Source: Bufo bufo (taxonomy: Eukaryota > Chordata > Amphibia > Anura > Bufonidae). From it: a stretch of 64,000 bases of DNA. The stretch spans positions 188,297,577 through 188,361,576 of the forward strand of contig NC_053395.1 in the NCBI RefSeq assembly GCF_905171765.1, written 5' to 3'. A program made the position numbers and the translations under genes. Shown here piece by piece: positions 9,578 through 21,911 of the stretch. Position 1 is the first letter of the stretch, and each line of letters opens with the position of its first letter. The notes below the pieces were generated by a model. That model did no database searches. It was not told the origin of the DNA and was given only the letters and a program-made list of their open reading frames with translations.

Positions 9578-11746
9578 CAGGGCTGACTTTAACAAGGGGC
9601 AAAAGGGGCAGCTGCCCCGGGCCCAGTTGCTCCTGGGGGGGCCAAGGCAGCTGCCTCTTGAGCCCTTCTGGCCACTGCCCCGGGTGTCAGGCTATCAGCT
9701 ACACAGGGGGGTGCTGCCATACCATGCCTGCCTGCCGGCACTCCAGGCAGCGAGCTGTGAGAGCTGTGATTCTCTTAGAAGAAAGGACCTTAGATGACAT
9801 CATCACCATGTGACCAGTAACCTAGCAATATTACTGGTCACATGGCTATGAGGTAATCAAAGGTCCTGTCTACCAGGAGTGATGCTGCAGGAGAAGTTTG
9901 CCTTAACTGTGGAGCTTTTTTTGTAAATATTACATCAGGAAAAGGTGAGCTGTTACTGTGGGGTGCTATATACGGTGGGGTGCTGTATATTGTGGTGTGC
10001 TATACTGCTCTACTGTATACTATGGGGTGCTGTATATACGGTGGGGTGCCATATTGCTCTGCTGTATTCTATGGGGTGCTGTATATTGTGGGGGGCTGTA
10101 TACTGTGGGGTGCTGTATACTGTGGGGTGCTGTATACTGTGAGGTGCTATACTGCTCTACTGTATACTGTTGGGTGCTGTATACCGTTGGGTTGCTGTAT
10201 ACTGTGGGGTGCTATACTGCTTTACTGTATACCTGGGGTGCTGTATACTGTGGGGTGCTGTATACTGTGAGGTGCTGTATTCTGTATAGTTTGGGGTGCT
10301 ATATATTGTGAGGTTCTGTATACCGTGAGGTGCTGTATATTGTGGAGTGCTATACTGCTCTACTGTATACTGTGGGGGGCTGTATATTGTGGGGTGCTGT
10401 ATACTGTGGGGGGCTGTATATTGTGGGGTGCTGTATACTGTGGGGTGCTGTATATTGTGGGGTGCTATACTGCTCTACTGTATACTGTGAGGTGCTGTAT
10501 ACTGTATCGTTTGGGGTGCTGTATACTGTGAGGTGCTGTATATTGTGGGGTGCTGTATATTGTGGGTTGCAATACTGCTCTACTGTATACTGTGAGGTGC
10601 TGTATACTGTATAGTATGGGGTGCTGTATACTGTGGGGTGCTGCATACTGCGGTGTGCTATACTGCTCTACTATATACTGTGGGGTGCTATACTGCTTTA
10701 CTGTATACCTGGGGTGCTGTATACTGTGAGGTGCTGTATTCTGTATAGTTTCGGGTGCTGTATACTGTGTACTGTGAGGTGCTGTATACCATGAGGTGCT
10801 GTATATTGTGGAGTGCTATACTGCTCTACTGTATACTGTGGGGGGCTGTATATTGTGGGGTGCTGTATACTGTGGGGGGCTGTATTTTGTAGGGTGCTGT
10901 ATACTGTGGGGTGCTGTATAGTGTGGGGTGCTATACTGCTCTACTGTATACTGTGAGGTGCTGCATACTGTATAGTTTGGGGTGCTGTATACTGTATACT
11001 GTGAGGTGCTGTATACTGTGAGGTGCTGTATATTGTGGGGTGCTATACTGCTCTACTGTATACTGTGATGTGCTGTATACTGTATAGTATGGGGTGCTGT
11101 ATACTGCGGTGTGCTATATTGCTCTACTGTATACTGTGGGGTGCTATATTGCTCTACTATATACTGTGGGGTGCTGTATACTGTATAATATGGGGTGCTG
11201 TCTACTGTGGGGTGCTGTACACTATAGGGTGCTATACTGCATACTGTGGGTTGCTGTATACTATAGGGTGCTATACTGCATACTGTGGGGTTCTGTATAC
11301 TATAGGGTACTATACTGCATACTGTGGGTGCTGTATACTATAGGGTGCTATACTGCATACTGTGGGGTGCTGTATACTATAGGGTGCTATACTGCTTGCA
11401 TACTGTGGGGTGCTGTATACAATAGGGTGCTATACTGCATACTGTGGGTGCTGGGGTGCACTGCAACGCTAGGGTGAGCAGAGCCCCGGTCTCCTTCCTG
11501 AACTGCAGAGCGGTGCCCACTTCCAGTCCTGAGCCCAGCTGCCCAGAGCACTGATCCTGAGCCGCTGGAGTCTTCAGAACTGGAAGTATTTACAGTCATT
11601 CACTGTACTCTACCAGGTGTGTGGATTTTTTTTGTGTGTGGTTTGTGGTGGAGGGCGTGATTGCCTGCTAAGGTGTGGGAAGGCGGGATCCAGGGGGCCC
11701 AAGTAAATTTTTGCCCAGGGTCCAATCAATATTAAAGGTGGCCCTG
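9578..11746. mobile_element. hAT-like element carrying a large minisatellite
   Basis: Termini CAGGGCTGACTTTAA and ATTAAAGGTGGCCCTG (reverse complement CAGGGCCACCTTTAAT) are imperfect inverted repeats of the CAGGG type. A perfect 8-bp duplication, CCTGCATG, flanks it at 9570-9577 and 11747-11754. Both features are hallmarks of hAT transposons. No transposase frame is present; about 70% of the interior is a tandem repeat (9945-11455). Confidence 0.9.
9945..11455 (+). repeat. Minisatellite, ~17-bp unit with higher-order structure
   Basis: Built from GTGCTGTATACTGTGGG-like 17-mers mixed with longer variants containing CTATACTGCTCTACTGTATA. A higher-order block recurs: the sequence from about 10328 onward is repeated from about 10795, a period near 467 bp. 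The right end (11215-11455) is a younger run of CATACTGTGGGGTGCTGTAT-type units. Long frames on both strands here encode only repetitive Cys/Tyr/Leu or Pro/Tyr peptides. Confidence 0.95.
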
Positions 11747-11754
11747 CCTGCATG

Positions 11755-12685
<931 letters not shown>

Positions 12686-12687
12686 CA

Positions 12688-13572
12688 AGGGCTCGGTCAC
12701 ATGAACGTATTTTGCGTCCTGTATACGGGCAGTTTTCTGCGTTCCACATATGGTCCGTATACGGAACCATTCATTTCAATGGGTCCACAAAAGATGTGGA
12801 CAGCACTCTGTGTGCCGTCCACATCCGTTGCTCCGTTCCGTGGCCCCGTAAAAATTATGAGTCCTGTCCTATTCTTGTCAGTTTTGCGGACAAGAATGGG
12901 CATTTCTATAATAGGCCTCCTGTTCCGTTCCGCAAATTGTGGAAAACACACGGGCGCCATCCGTGATTTGTAATCCTTTCCGTTTTGCAGTCTGCAAATA
13001 ACGGAACCGTGTGTCTGCATTTTGCGGACAAATGACTTCCGTTTGTGCTCCGTATGTCTTCTGTTTTCTACAGTCCAATGAATGGGTTTGCATTTTGCGG
13101 AATGGATGCGGACCCATTTTGCGGACGTGTGAATGGATCCTAACGGGCCGTTTTTGCGTTCCGTAAACGGTCCGTATACAGAACCATTCATTTCAATGGG
13201 TCCGCAAAAAAAACAGAATGTACTCCGTATGCATTCCATTTCCGTATTTCCGTTTTTCCGTTGCGTTGAAAGATAGAACATGTCCTATTATTGCCCGTTC
13301 CGTGGATCCATTCAAGTCAATGGGTCCGCAAAAAAAATGGAACACATATGGAATGTACTCCGTATGTCTTTCGTATCCGTTCTGTTTTTGCGGAACCATC
13401 TATTGAAAATGTTATGCCCAGCCCAATTTTTTCTATGTAATTACTGTATACTGTATATGCCATACGGAAAAATGGAACGGAAACACAACGGAAACAAAAA
13501 AACAGAACAACAGATCCGTGAAAAACGGACCGCAAAACACTGAAAAAGCCATACAGTCGTGTGCAGGAGGCC
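12688..13572. mobile_element. CCGTATACGG-rich MITE, probably composite
   Basis: Internal segments such as GGTCCGTATACGGAACCATT, CATTTCAATGGGTCCGCAAA and AACATGTCCTATT recur in both orientations (12755, 13170, 13310), with GGCTCGGTCACATGAACG at the left and CGTGTGCAGGAGGCC at the right. The 194-codon minus-strand frame at 12697-13281 is a translation of this repeat. Confidence 0.65.
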
Positions 13573-14514
13573 TAAGGGTCCATTCACACGTCCGTAGTGC
13601 ATTGAGGATCCGCAATACACCCGACCGGCACCCCTATAGAACTGCCTATTCTTGTTCGTAATTGTGGACAAGAATAGAACATGTTCTATTTTTTCCGGAG
13701 CCACGGACCAGAAGATTGGGGCCGCGCTCCAGAAATGCGGATGCGGAGAGCACATAGTGTGCTCTCTGCATCCATTCCGTACCCATAGAGAATGAATGGG
13801 TCCACAGAATTGCGGAACGGGTGCGGACACATTGCAGATGAGCGGTGATTTTCACTCATCACTTGTGCGTTGCGTGAAAATTGCAGCATGCTCTATATTG
13901 TGCGTTTTTCATGCAACGCAGATCCCATAGAAGTGAATGGGGCTGCGTGAAAATCGCAAGCATCCGCAAGCAAGTGCAGATGCGGTGCGATTTTCACGCA
14001 TGGTGACGATCGGGATGGGGACCATGTGATGAGCGCAGTGAGGTCACCAAAGGTCCTTTTTCTCCCAGGTCCTCAAAGAAAAAGAAAGAAGACGATCCGT
14101 GCTGCGCGAACAAGTGGATGAGGTGAGTTTAATTTTTATTTTATTTTTTTTAACTCCTCCATCCCTAATTACTTAAAACCATGTTATAAGGGAAAATAAT
14201 AAAATCTACACAACACCGATCCCAAACCGTTCGGGTCTGGGTACCAAACATGCCGATTTTTCTCACACCCGTGCAAAACGCATTAAAAAGCTTTGCACTC
14301 GCGCGGAAAAATTTTCCCGCAACGCACCCGCATCTTTTCCCACAATGCACCATGTGAAAGAGGCCTAAAGCTTCATATTTTTGTGGACTAGAAATGCGGA
14401 AACATGGATGCGGACAACATTTTATTCACCCATAGAAATGAATAGATCCACATCTATTCCGCAAAATGCGGAACGGATGCGGATAAAATTATCTGGTCGT
14501 GTGAATGTACCCTA
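13573..14514. mobile_element. MITE with CATTCACACG termini
   Basis: Left end GGGTCCATTCACACGTCCG and right end GGTCGTGTGAATGTACCC form terminal inverted repeats. A second element (about 13850-14370, with GTGCGTTGCGTGAAAAT and CATGTGAAAGAGGCC ends) appears inserted within it. No coding sequence. Confidence 0.65.
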
Positions 14515-14930
14515 AGGCTGGCCGTCATACTAGATAGCTGCTGGGGGAAATCTATTATCTATCCATCTTCTTCCTACACATGGATGAGCATGCATGTGTC
14601 CTGAATGGGGAGATAGTAGAAAGCCTCTGAAAGCAGCTTTTGTCCCCAAGAACAAAAGGATTGGACGGTTGAAATCCCCATACACATGAGCTGGTTGGCG
14701 GGTCCGGTCAAAATCAATGGGTTTGGCTGACATTTGACTAATGTGTATGGGTGCAGGCATCTGTAATAGATGTCAGCAAAGCCTATGTAACTGAAGTAGG
14801 GGGCACAACTAGTGACATCGTTCACCAGAATCTGCACCTCACTCCATTCTGAAGCCAGGAGAGGAGCTGTGAGACAACAGAGGAAAGGTGAGTATTATGT
14901 TTTTACTTTTGAGCACCTACCACTGCTTAA

Positions 14931-15438
14931 AGGGCATCTGTCAGCAGATTTGTACCTATGACACTGGCTGACCTGTTATATGTGCGCTTGGTAGCTGAAG
15001 GCATTTGTGTTGGTCCCATGTTCATAAGTGCCCCCATTGCTGAGAAAAATGATGTTTTAATATATGCAAATGAGCTTCTAGGAGCACTAGGGGCGTTGCC
15101 ATTACACCTAGAGGCTCTGCTCTCTCTGCAACTGCCACGCCCTCTGCACTCTGATTGACAGGGCCAGGCAGTGTAAAGGTGATGATGCTTGGCCCTGACT
15201 TCTCCTAAAGTCAATCGAAGTGCAGAGGGCGCAGTAGCTGCAGAGAGAGCAGAGCCTCTAGGTGTAATGGTAACGCCCCCGTTGCTCCTAGAGGCTCATT
15301 TTCATATATTAAAACATCATTTTTCTCAGCAATGCGGGCACATATGAACATGGGACCAACACAGATGTCTTCAGCTGCCAAGCGCACATGTAACAGGTCA
15401 GCCAGTGTCCTAGGGACAAATCTGCTGAAAGATGCCCT
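14931..15438. mobile_element. TTAA-flanked foldback MITE
   Basis: TTAA at 14927-14930 and 15439-15442. Left arm AGGGCATCTGTCAGCAGATT and right arm TCTGCTGAAAGATGCCCT pair. Homology continues inward, with TAGCTGAAGGCATTTGTGTT against AACACAGATGTCTTCAGCTG and GAGGCTCTGCTCTCTCTGCA against TGCAGAGAGAGCAGAGCCTC, giving a near-complete palindrome of about 500 bp. Confidence 0.9.
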
Positions 15439-15442
15439 TTAA

Positions 15443-17475
15443 TAAACCCCACAGGAGGGCCATAATGACCTGAGTCGTGTTGCTGGCTATTAATACAATA
15501 TGAAAGCCATAACTACATACATTATCAGTGTGGGCTGAGATGCTGGTATAACACATAGGCATGTTCACAGTGCTAGAATATACTATTGTGAGCAACACTA
15601 GCTTCATGGCAATCAAGCTTTTCCTTATTATTTCCTATTTATAGGTCTCCTCCCCTGGCTTCAATGCAATCTGATCACAGGGAGAGACACAGGTCAGGAG
15701 GTATTTATATGCACAAAGCCATTCACTTCACAGCAGGATGCAGGCTTAGCAGCTGTCAGGTGTTAAGGCTGTACTAGACTAGCTGATTGTCAGAAAGAAA
15801 GTGTTCCCGCCTGGCAATCGTCTGCTCGTCAGTGGAGGAGACTGCTGCTATTACATGCAGCGATTTCCTCCTCAGTATAGGGAGGAGCAATCGTTATGCC
15901 ATCGCTCTTCCCTATACTGAATCATCGTTAGACACCACGATCTGCCGTCTGCAAACAATGATTTTGTTAACCTGTCAAAAGATTTGGATTGCCCATTGAA
16001 CGAGCCTTTGCTCGTTCATCGGGCAATCGGTAGCAGTATTACTCTGCCAGATCATCACTAACGAGCATTCATACGAATGATCATTAGCGATCATCTGCCG
16101 AAAAATCAGCAGGTGTAATACGGGCATTAGATTGTATGAACAATCCCACCAACTAAATTGCCCAACCAGGTAGTCAGTTTTTAATAAAAACAAACTCCCC
16201 AATGCTTGAGCACATTGGCAAGTGATCGGCCGAATTCAGCCAATCATGCCATCAACATGCGTTTTCGGCCAATATATGGCCGAAGTTTTCCAGCATGGCG
16301 GATTACATTTTCAGCAGACAAGAGCCTGCCGTCAGCGAACACGTACACTCATTCATGCTAGTTTTTGAAATGACAGTTGGGCTGAAATGGCCAAAATCTG
16401 CCATTCCGGCCGACTTTACTCTTATGTGTATGGCCAAATGCTAGGACTTCTGTCACATAGATAAGGGACTTTCCTCTATTATCTTCTATGGGTCTTTTTA
16501 CAATTACAGCCCTGAATGAGCACCGATCGGCAATATACAAGTAAATCATAGTAGTGTTATTACGATCATTCATTTCCAATAACGTTTGCATATTGTCGGC
16601 AACACGTCTCCTATTTAGAACGGTGTGCTGCCAACAAAATACGATTTTTGGTGCCACATAAAAGATGTGATTTCCCGACTTCACTTGTTTGTCTGGTGAA
16701 CTGCGGCACATCCACACAGGCCAATGATCGGGAACGAGCCTTTGTAGAAACGTTTGTTCCAGATAATTGGCCCGATCGTGTGTCAAAGGACCCTGATAGC
16801 TTTATTGGCTACCTAAGCCAGACAACAGCTTTCATTTCTGGTGTCGGCCATGTGACAAGTACCCAAATAAAACCTTTCTGAAAGCGACTGAACTAGAGAA
16901 GAATGAATGCGTGTTCTTCAGCCATTCGCTTCTGCGTTAAACAATACACGTACAATCCGCGTCTTCTCCTCCAGCTCCCGCTTTGCTCTCTATTTCATTC
17001 CTTTGTTTGCGCTTTCCTTTCAATCAGGCTTACATCAACTGCAATAATCACAAATTATATAGATCGGCTGGTTTTCGCACCCATAGGACCACTTTACCTT
17101 CTGCTCAAAGGGAATAGATGAGCTTCAGGCTATTAACACCATTTGTGAGGAATGAGCAATTTCTTTTCATATGCAAAAGATGGAATATTGAATTTAAATG
17201 AGAGCGAAGCGGCGCAGGAAAAGACACAAGCAGATTGCCAGCGAGCTGGTAAATAAAATGCCTGAGCTAAAAACGAGACTGTTTCCAGACACCCAAAACA
17301 GATTATGTGACAGCAACTCAGAGGGAGATCCATCTGTTAAACCCAAAGTATCCAAGGGTTCCTGCTGAACGTTATCACTAAAACCTGTGGCGTTTCTCCA
17401 AGCTCCAGAAAGACAGCGAATGGAGGAGAGTGGATAAAGTAGACGGGACGTCGGTACATGGCAAGCAATGATTAC
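15443..17475. other. Intronic sequence with decayed repeats, no gene
   Basis: Lies downstream of the 17476-17575 MYO3B exon on the minus strand. Segments such as GAACGAGCCTTTGCTCGTTC (15999) and GATCATTAGCGATCATC look like remnants of another foldback family, with related words in 16210-16800. Boundaries are not resolvable by eye. Confidence 0.4.
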
Positions 17476-17575
17476 CAAAGTCAACCAGCTTGACTCCCCC
17501 TTCTGTTGTCAGAAGAATATTGTTCCCTTTCACGTCACGATGGATGATTCTATTGTTGTGCAAATGCTGGAGACC
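17476..17575 (-). CDS. MYO3B: MYO3B kinase-domain exon with catalytic loop
   Basis: A 100-bp internal exon of class III myosin, a motor protein with an N-terminal Ste20-like kinase found in actin protrusions of sensory cells. The minus strand reads TTATTCAG at the acceptor, then 33 codons starting GLQHLHNN, with the catalytic loop HRDVKGNN and ending KLVDF plus the first base of the Gly codon of DFG. The donor is G/GTAATC (phase 1). It joins in phase 0 to the exon at 20788-20892. The residues NNRIIHRDV favour MYO3B over MYO3A, which to my recollection has NNKTIHRDV there. The following exon (VSAQL region) is not in the window and should lie to the left. All essential residues of the loop are intact. 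Confidence 0.93.
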
Positions 17576-17579
17576 CTGA

Positions 17580-18026
17580 ATAACAGAACAGAAATGAATT
17601 ACTCCCCTGCTTAAAAATAATTACTCTGCTATTAGGATCTACCTAATGATATCTCTGCAATGATGCTGCAGGAACAGCTGTCCAGCCCTCCCTTCCCTCG
17701 GATCACAGCAGGCATCTTAGAAGTGACGACTAGCTGGGTACCACACACCAGAAGATGAGTAATGTGATGGAATAGGCCATCTGACGACAGACGCAGTTGG
17801 CCCAATCTATGGCTCCCCACCTGTCGTGAAACTACAAATCCCAGCATGCCACATGCAGATCTAGAACTAAAATCCGCATCTGCATTGGCTCGTGGGATAT
17901 GTGGTCGCCATAACTTCATAAAGTGCACTGAGGCTGGTCAGAACTCGCAGCACCACAGCAGTTGGGATGCAGGAGTAGCAAATGTTAACATGTCATTGAA
18001 ACCATGAAATACGCGGTTGTAGCAAA
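17580..18026. other. Intron, no feature seen
   Basis: Part of the 3.2-kb MYO3B intron between the exons at 20788-20892 and 17476-17575. Nothing else can be supported here. Confidence 0.4.
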
Positions 18027-18905
18027 CCTTAAAGGGAACCTGTCACCTGGATTTTTAGCCAAAAATGAGAAAAATGCAATCATAAAAAGTTATTGTCCCC
18101 GAAGGTGCACATAGCCTTTAAAGGGAACCTGTCACCGGGATTTTGGGTATAGAGCTGAGGACATGGGTTGTTAGATGGCCGCTAGCACATCCGCAATACC
18201 CAGTCCCCATAGCTCTATGGTGTATAAAAACCGATTTGATACATATGCAAATGAACCTGAGATGAGTCAGAGCTTGAAAATACGACTCTTCTCTGGTCAC
18301 ACAAGTAAGATCTGACTCTTTTATGTTAATTTGCATATGTATCAAATCGTTTTTTTTACACAATAAAAGCACACAGAGCTATGGGGACTGGGTATTGCGG
18401 ATGTGCTAGCGGCCATCTAGCAGCCCATGTCCTCGGCTCTATACACAAAATCCCGGTGACAGGTTCCCTTTAAAGGCTATGTGCACCTTCGGGGACAATA
18501 ACTTTTTATGATTGCATTTTTCTCATTTTTGGCTAAAAATGTTTTTTTTTTTTCAATTGGTCTTTATTATAAATATTCAGCCGTTCTGTCACAAAGGGGT
18601 TAACTGTCTAGTTGTGTAAATGGTTCTTTCAGTTTCACTTTGTGCCTGCCATTTATTAAACTTTATCTAAATGACTAAAAGACCATAATCACTTATTTAA
18701 GCCACATTATTATCAGTAAGATAAGAAATTAGCTATAATGAGTGTTTAGGAGGTCATAGAGCAGAGGTAAGAAGTTATCAACTGAGCTGCCTGATGGAAC
18801 AGAGTGATTATACAGGTCCTGCTAGAGAATCTCAAGGCTATACAGAACAAAGGGGTTCACATTTTTTAATAAAGACCGATTGAAAAAATTATTTTTAGCT
18901 CAAAA
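18027..18905. mobile_element. Nested foldback elements
   Basis: Left arm 18027-18117 (TTAGCCAAAAATGAGAAAAA, GTCCCCGAAGGTGCACATAG) is the reverse complement of 18474-18541, and a separate TTAA element (18122-18469) occupies the centre. Outside the right arm, TTTTCAATTGGTCTTTATTA (18552) pairs with TAATAAAGACCGATTGAAAA (18868), defining another foldback. The left end AAAGGGAACCTGTCACCTGG has no partner on the right, so the outer element is interrupted or truncated. Confidence 0.75.
18122..18469. mobile_element. TTAA-flanked foldback MITE, AGGGAACCTGTCA family
   Basis: TTAA at 18118-18121 and 18470-18473. Starts AGGGAACCTGTCACCGGGAT and ends ATCCCGGTGACAGGTTCCCT. Inside, TGCTAGCGGCCATCT pairs with AGATGGCCGCTAGCA. 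Confidence 0.92.
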
Positions 18906-19040
18906 TAAGTACACTTAAGTAAGTGCCACTTACTAATATATTGTTATTATCCATTTTGCCTCCTTTGCTAGCTGGATTAATTTTTCCATTACATTATACA
19001 CTGCTCATTTCCATGGTTACATTACGGTGCATGATAAATA
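18906..19040 (+). repeat. Dispersed repeat shared with 42180-42303
   Basis: TTTGCTAGCTGGATTAATTT, ACACTGCTCATTTCCATGG and TTACTAATATATTG match the reverse complement of 42180-42303 with about 85% identity by eye. Both are non-coding; the similar short peptides predicted from the two copies are a by-product of the shared repeat. Confidence 0.7.
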
Positions 19041-20787
19041 TTTATGACATTTCAGGACACAGCTATACTAATATTTTTTTATTATTTATTTTTATGTGTA
19101 AAATTGGGAAAGGGGGTGATTTAAATATCTAATATTATTTGTATTTTTATTTTTTTTAAACTTGTTTTTACTTTTTTTTTTACTTTTGTACTTTTTAGTC
19201 CCCTTAGAAGACTTGCACATGAGATCTTCTGATCACTTGTACCATCGACTGCAATAGAATACTATTGGAAGTCTATGGGATTTTTACAGGCTGCTTGTCA
19301 GGCCATGCCTCAGGCACACCTTTGCAAGCAACTTGTTATGACAGCGCTAGGAGCCTTCTCAAAGCCCCAGACTAGAGATGACTGGAGTTATGAATAATTC
19401 AATTAGGCTGCTTTGCCAAATTTCACAAAGAAATTAGATTTGTGACAAATTACTTTGTCACAAAGCCCATTTCTTTGTATGTAGTGGGAGCAATGATGGG
19501 GAGCGGCAATTGAACCCCTCAGATGCCGCGTTCATTGCTGATGGCAGCATTGGGGGCTACCATTTAGGCCTTTCAGGGGTTAATCAGGGTAAAAATTATA
19601 AAAAAAAAAATGAAAAAAACCTCACCTTATCCATTTGCTTGCATAGAGGCAGTCGCGCCCAACTTAATTGAAGACACCATGTGAAACCTTGCATGGTGAC
19701 GTCATCACATTGGCGGGTGCGGTGACATCATCACTAATGACGTCACCACGCCCCGGCCAGCGCTCAGGTGTGGTGACGTCATACGTTACCCTGCAAGAGA
19801 TTTTGTGCAGTATCTTCAATCAAGATGGTGATGGCCGCTTCAAGCACAAATGGATGAGCTGCATATGTTGTTTTGTTTTTTTTACCGCCAATTCAGGGAA
19901 ATTCGGCTTCACAGCATGAAATTCGGCTTCACGGCGAATCAAATTTTTCCTGAAATTCAGATCAAAGTTCATTTTCAAATTCATTTGACTTCAATTTACT
20001 CAACAACAATTTTCCCATTGGGCTTTGATTGGAGGATTGGGGGAGACCCTTCCCTTTGTCTAACCCCACAGATGCTGTGGTCACTATTGACAGCAGCATC
20101 TGAGGAGTTAAATGACTAGGATCAGAGTCATCCTAAATCTCGGTCTCTGCTGGCAGGTGTCAGCTGTATTATACAGCCAGTACCTTCTGAGTATGTATTA
20201 TACAGCCCACTTCATACTTTTCTTTAACGTTTATGACGTACATGTATGTTATATAGCGTTAAGGGGTTAATAGATATATTTTAGGCTCTAAGTATCCTGA
20301 TTATTTACATACTGGTGATGGAAGATGTCTACATTTTACTACAGTAAATCTATTATAATCATATTATTTTTTTTTTTACATGAGCAATTTATGATTCAGA
20401 GTTGGAGGGTGGACAAATAGAGGAGTTAATGTCGGAAGTTTGTACCAGTTCCTCAGCCCTGCTCAGAAGTCACAAGTCAAGCAAAAGTTCATTCCTCTAC
20501 AGGACCACCGCTAGGGATGGATTATTACATTTTCCATAGAAAGTTAAGAGCTGTCTGTTTAATATGCAGACATGCTAGGTCCTCCACCCTGTTCTCTGCT
20601 CTAATAGATGAGGATCCTGGACATGGGATCCCCCCTCTATTAACCCAGAATTAAGCAATAAATGTGATTTCTTAAAAGAGAACGATTTGTGGATACATTG
20701 ATAATTCATTGTGATCTTACTAAGATAATGCACTAAGTTTGCATGCAGTCCTATGTAAAATCATCAAGTAACATGTACAGTTCTTAC
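19041..20787. other. Intron, no gene
   Basis: MYO3B intronic DNA. T-rich tracts near 19140-19190 and 20370, and a short ATTCGGCTTCAC direct repeat near 19900-19930. The GTGACGTCATCAC words near 19690-19775 form short inverted repeats. Nothing coding is supported. Confidence 0.4.
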
Positions 20788-20892
20788 TAGCAAAGATCCA
20801 TATAGGATATATGAAATAATGGCTTCGTCCAAACGTTGTCCACACTTTACCATGCTTTTCACGAGGTCTGTGACGGATCCTCCGTCGCACAG
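20788..20892 (-). CDS. MYO3B: MYO3B kinase-domain exon (hinge to helix E)
   Basis: A 105-bp exon (35 codons, phase 0 at both ends) read on the minus strand. The acceptor is CCTGCAG and the donor CTA/GTAAGA. The peptide starts [12 protein letters not shown] and continues [19 protein letters not shown]. The GGSVTDL segment follows the kinase hinge of Ste20-type kinases, and the CGQRLDEA segment resembles MYO3B. It joins to the 44939-45073 exon (ending WLVLE) and to the 17476-17575 exon (starting GLQHL) without a frame change. No stop or indel is seen, so this copy looks functional. Confidence 0.92.
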
Positions 20893-21377
20893 CTGCAGGA
20901 CGAGGAGGAAAGACATTATCATTTCATTTACAATATGTTACATCTCATTTACACTGATACAGTTCAGTTCATAACTTAGAGAGGAATTATACCCAATGAC
21001 TGCATTACCCCCAAGATTAATAGAGTGCCTGTGATTTACTATCCCCAAATATAGATTAGATTACATTACCATGATGAAATAACATAGGGATTCCTAAACC
21101 ATAGTGAATCATTAGTAACAGAGAAAAACTAACAAGAATCTGGTAACCTTGGGGTATCCCACCACATGTGGTGGTTACCTCCTAATAGCATCCCTGAAAG
21201 GATAAGGGAGAACTCTTGTTCTTAGGTTATAGCGTTTATGCCGCCAACTTCGTTCAAATGTTCTGAGGTCACTCTACAGATCATATTTACCAGCAAAAAT
21301 AAAGGGCATTCTCCGTAAAAAGAAAACAACCAGCCTTTGTGTTGTCGTCATCAAGGTTTTAAGAATTCTATTCTTAA

Positions 21378-21686
21378 AGGGGTTTTCCGAGATATTTATA
21401 CCGATGACCTCTGGATAGGTCATCGTATCTGATCAGTGGAGGCCTGACACCCGGGAACCCTACCGATCAGCTATTTGATAAGACACTGGCACTCGCAGTA
21501 GTGCCATGACCTTTTCTCAGCTCACCAAGCAAAGTGCATACATTGTACAGCGGCTGTGCTTGGTGCTACTGTGAGCGCCGCTGCCTTCTCAAACAGCTGG
21601 TAAGTGTAGGCACCCCACTGATCAGATACTGATTACCTATCCAGAGGATAGGTCATCATTAGTATAAAAGTCTCAGAAAAACCCTT
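21378..21686. mobile_element. TTAA-type foldback MITE, AAGGGGTT family
   Basis: TTAA at 21374-21377; the right target copy has decayed to TCAA (21687-21690). Left end AGGGGTTTTCCGAGATATTT, right end AGTCTCAGAAAAACCCT. Subterminal GACCTCTGGATAGGTCATCG pairs with the GATAGGTCATCATTAG region, and CTGATCAGTGG with CCACTGATCAG. Confidence 0.85.
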
Positions 21687-21891
21687 TCAAGTGTATGGAA
21701 ACCTTTGCTCTATTTTCATTGTTCACTTCATTTGGGTCCTAATCTCAAAGTTAAGCAACTTTCTAAACTGTCTTGATTAAAAGGTTCTCTTCTGCACAGT
21801 GTATATAAGTCCTTCACATAGCTGCTTGTTGCTGAATGACATAAATTTGTAAGGGCTCAGTTCCTGTTTCTGACGCTCTCTCTGCTCTCTC

Positions 21892-21911
21892 TTCCCCCCC
21901 CCCCCCCCCCC
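21892..21911 (+). repeat. Poly-C run
   Basis: About 20 consecutive C residues followed by TTCTC. Length of such runs is unreliable in assemblies. Confidence 0.9.

Noticed and set aside
9945..11477. Several long Cys/Tyr/Leu-rich and Pro/Tyr-rich frames
   Set aside because: They are translations of the 17-bp minisatellite in different frames, with no start context or conservation.
12697..13281. 194-codon minus-strand frame
   Set aside because: Lies wholly inside a CCGTATACGG-type MITE and its peptide repeats with the DNA repeat; no domain.
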